Source of the DNA: UBA2784 sp964494625
Lineage (GTDB): Bacteria; Pseudomonadota; Alphaproteobacteria; Micropepsales; Micropepsaceae
Assembly (NCBI GenBank): GCA_964494625.1
Contig: CAZBRT010000004.1
Location: 127,925 to 191,924, forward strand
DNA: 64,000 nucleotides
Direction: 5' to 3'
In this document: positions 62,901-64,000 of the stretch, in pieces
How positions within the stretch are numbered: position 1 is the first letter of the stretch
Layout of the letters: every line of letters begins with the position of its first letter
Translations under genes and position numbers: made by a program
Notes under the pieces: model-generated
Told to the model about the DNA's origin: nothing
The model's database searches: none
What the model saw: the letters and a program-made list of their open reading frames with translations, nothing else

Positions 62901-62961
62901 CAAGCGCGGACAGGCGAAGTGCGAAGCGGTTCGCCGTCCGGCCGCGCGTTCTTCCGTCAAA
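62901..62961 (-). repeat. 61-bp palindromic repeat, copy 2
   Basis: Same 61 bases as 60619-60679. It lies between RHS core fragment B and the RHS tip; all other codons remain in frame across it, so a single TGA at 62959-62957 splits the gene. If the element were removed the RHS frame would be restored. Confidence 0.8.
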
Positions 62962-63319
62962 GCATGAAGAAATAGCTCGTGCGCGTGCCCGCAGGACCCG
63001 AGATGGTGAGGCGATCTCGTCGCCCCGCCGGGTCATAACCCATGGTGGCAGAACCGTTCATGCCCAGCATCGGCGCCCACACGGCAGCTGATGTCATGCG
63101 GTTTTCGCTGTCATAGGTGAAGCTTCCGGTCTGGCCGTCCAGCGCACCCACGCCAAAGCCCGTCAAATTGCCGTTGAGGTCATAGGCAATCGGCCGCGCC
63201 GACAGGAACGAGGTGCCGATCGCCGACGCCTGGTTCATGTTGTTGGCAGGCGTGGTGATGGTGTCGTTCGCAGGCGGCAGCCAGACGAAACCTGACAACC
63301 AGCTCGCCGCCTGAGCCAA
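62957..63319 (-). pseudogene. RHS core fragment B (5' truncated)
   Basis: The frame reads 'FVWLPPANDTITTPANNMNQ', 'YDLNGNLTGFGVGALDGQTG', 'SFTYDSENRMTSAAVW' and 'MGYDPAGRRDRLTISG', typical RHS repeat units, and ends at TGA 62959-62957 within the 61-bp repeat. Its first ~10 residues are unrelated sequence, so RHS homology starts abruptly near 63289 next to the 25-bp tandem repeats. It is 5' truncated, and matches fragment A closely. Confidence 0.75.
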
Positions 63320-63335
63320 GGCACGAGCGGCAACT

Positions 63336-63385
63336 GTCAGGTGATTACTGTTCTTGTACAGTCAGGTGACAACTGTTCTTGTACA
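63336..63385. repeat. Tandem 25-bp repeats, IS-end-like
   Basis: Two adjacent 25-base units (63336-63360 and 63361-63385), each starting GTCAGGTGA and ending CTGTTCTTGTACA, differ at two bases. Repeated short units at an end are characteristic of IS21-type elements. No transposase gene is present, so this is probably a remnant end. It lies right next to the truncation point of RHS fragment B. Confidence 0.5.
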
Positions 63386-63557
63386 TGCCGTGAAGTCGTC
63401 ACGTTCCATCCAAATCTTCTCATGCACTATCTGAGTACGGATTCAGGTGAGCACACAATGAGAGTAAATGTCCCCATCCCAAGCAAGTAAAATAGAACCC
63501 ATACTACTACCATCGATCTGGTGATAAGCCGCCGATCTGGATTTGGATTGGAAGTCA

Positions 63558-63767
63558 TCAAGGCTGCCCTCCGCGTTCGTCATCATCAAAGGTCCAGCAC
63601 TTGTTGTTCACGTTGTCCCACGATCCGCCGCGATCAACACAGCTGAAGCGCTTTTCGCACTCGTGCGGGTACTCCCACGTCAGGATGCGGAATGTACTGA
63701 ATCCGAGCCATACTGACACAATTGGGCCAGTCACGAGGAGCAGCACTCTCAGAAGCATTCGTATCAT
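63558..63767 (-). CDS. Small hypothetical membrane protein, 69 aa
   Basis: ATG 63767 (AGGAA about nine bases upstream) gives 69 residues with an N-terminal helix ('MLLRVLLLVTGPIVSVWLGF') and a soluble tail with 'CVDRGGSWDNVNNKCW', two cysteines that could form a disulfide in the periplasm. No family is recognised. It is placed like small genes found after RHS tips. A different frame (63634-63855) overlaps it, but lacks a comparable ribosome site. Confidence 0.4.
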   Translation of the reverse strand: MIRMLLRVLLLVTGPIVSVWLGFSTFRILTWEYPHECEKRFSCVDRGGSWDNVNNKCWTFDDDERGGQP

Positions 63768-63770
63768 TTC

Positions 63771-63977
63771 TCAATTCCTGAATTTTCCCATAGCTGCGTC
63801 GAACGGCCACGGATATCTCGTCTGACTCCAAAGTGGGCGGCACATCAGTGCGCAACCATAGGGATCTGAGAATCTGAGCTTTCGTGCGAAATCCCCAAGA
63901 ATCCTGCCCGTCAGGTTATTTTGCAAATCTTTGATGGAATCAGGATGACCTGCCCCTGAACTTTCATCCGGTTGCTT
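63771..63977 (-). CDS. Possible C-terminal coding remnant, no clear start
   Basis: Between an in-frame TAA at 63980-63978 and a TGA at 63773-63771 the minus strand reads 68 plausible residues including 'GHPDSIKDLQNNLTGR', 'FARKLRFSDPYGC' and 'LWSQTRYPWPFDAAMGKF'. There is no good start codon. It could be the displaced end of an RHS-linked gene, and the small membrane protein starts four bases after its stop. Low confidence. Confidence 0.25.
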   Translation of the reverse strand, partial: KQPDESSGAGHPDSIKDLQNNLTGRILGDFARKLRFSDPYGCALMCRPLWSQTRYPWPFDAAMGKFRN

Positions 63978-64000
63978 TTAGAGTCTCCGGCGGTTGTAAG

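Overview
The window is chromosomal DNA from a GC-rich alphaproteobacterium. Support comes from a PopZ/DUF2497 gene next to valS, an Aap/Bzt four-gene amino-acid transporter, a ChrR-type cupin anti-sigma factor, the runs dgt-SPOR-nagZ-scpA-scpB-tatABC and rlpA-dacC-tmk-holB-tatD, and a CYP153-type P450. I cannot name the genus; a Parvibaculum-like or related marine/soil lineage would fit, but that is inference. Layout: 1-8.2 kb holds the end of a lactone oxidase, a methionine/cysteine sulfur group (metC; cysK-sseA-GNAT) and the aapJQMP transporter. 8.3-16.7 kb is a coherent photo-oxidative-stress and membrane-lipid module: chrR-like gene, DUF6134-like protein and SDR on the plus strand; photolyase, FAD oxidase, DUF1365, CFA-type methyltransferase and MFS on the minus strand. 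Both transcription units have a TGATCC-N16-CGTA ECF-type promoter candidate in front. 16.8-19.8 kb has a sulfatase and a CYP153-like P450. 19.8-21.4 kb is a small TetR-controlled operon with a perfect 12+12 palindromic operator. tRNA-Asn and tRNA-Cys follow, then pcm-like, tolC, popZ and valS. At 27.8-30.7 kb a single TIR-TM-propeller gene lies between two copies of the valS 3' end, which marks an inserted island. 30.7-45.3 kb carries housekeeping genes: a membrane protein, GFA protein, ilvD, xthA, erpA, dgt, SPOR, nagZ, scpAB and tatABC. It is interrupted by a low-GC 203-residue gene, an orphan ABC ATPase and a Tat-exported amidohydrolase. 45.3-51.7 kb has mazG, an MFS transporter and an expanded TonB energising cluster (one ExbB, three ExbD, two TonB). 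52-58.9 kb is an MBL hydrolase-tatD-holB-tmk-dacC-rlpA block plus an MmgE/PrpD protein. 58.9-60.5 kb has tRNA-Ser, a PF10118 protein and a membrane protein resembling styrene-oxide isomerase. 60.5-64 kb is a decayed, duplicated RHS locus: core fragments, a toxin-like C-terminal tip with a probable immunity gene, two identical 61-bp palindromic repeats that supply stop codons, and an IS-end-like tandem repeat. How the genes work together: the minus-strand lipid operon and the chrR unit probably form one regulon answering singlet oxygen or light damage. TatABC lies beside a Tat substrate. The ExbB/ExbD/TonB set would power outer-membrane receptors encoded elsewhere. The rlpA-dacC and SPOR-nagZ genes serve cell-wall maintenance. 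The most unusual items are the valS-bounded TIR island, the orphan ChrR lipid regulon, the RHS locus with its 61-bp repeat, the ExbD pair with C-terminal cysteine motifs, and the absence of argS, serS and metG from positions where many alphaproteobacteria carry them.
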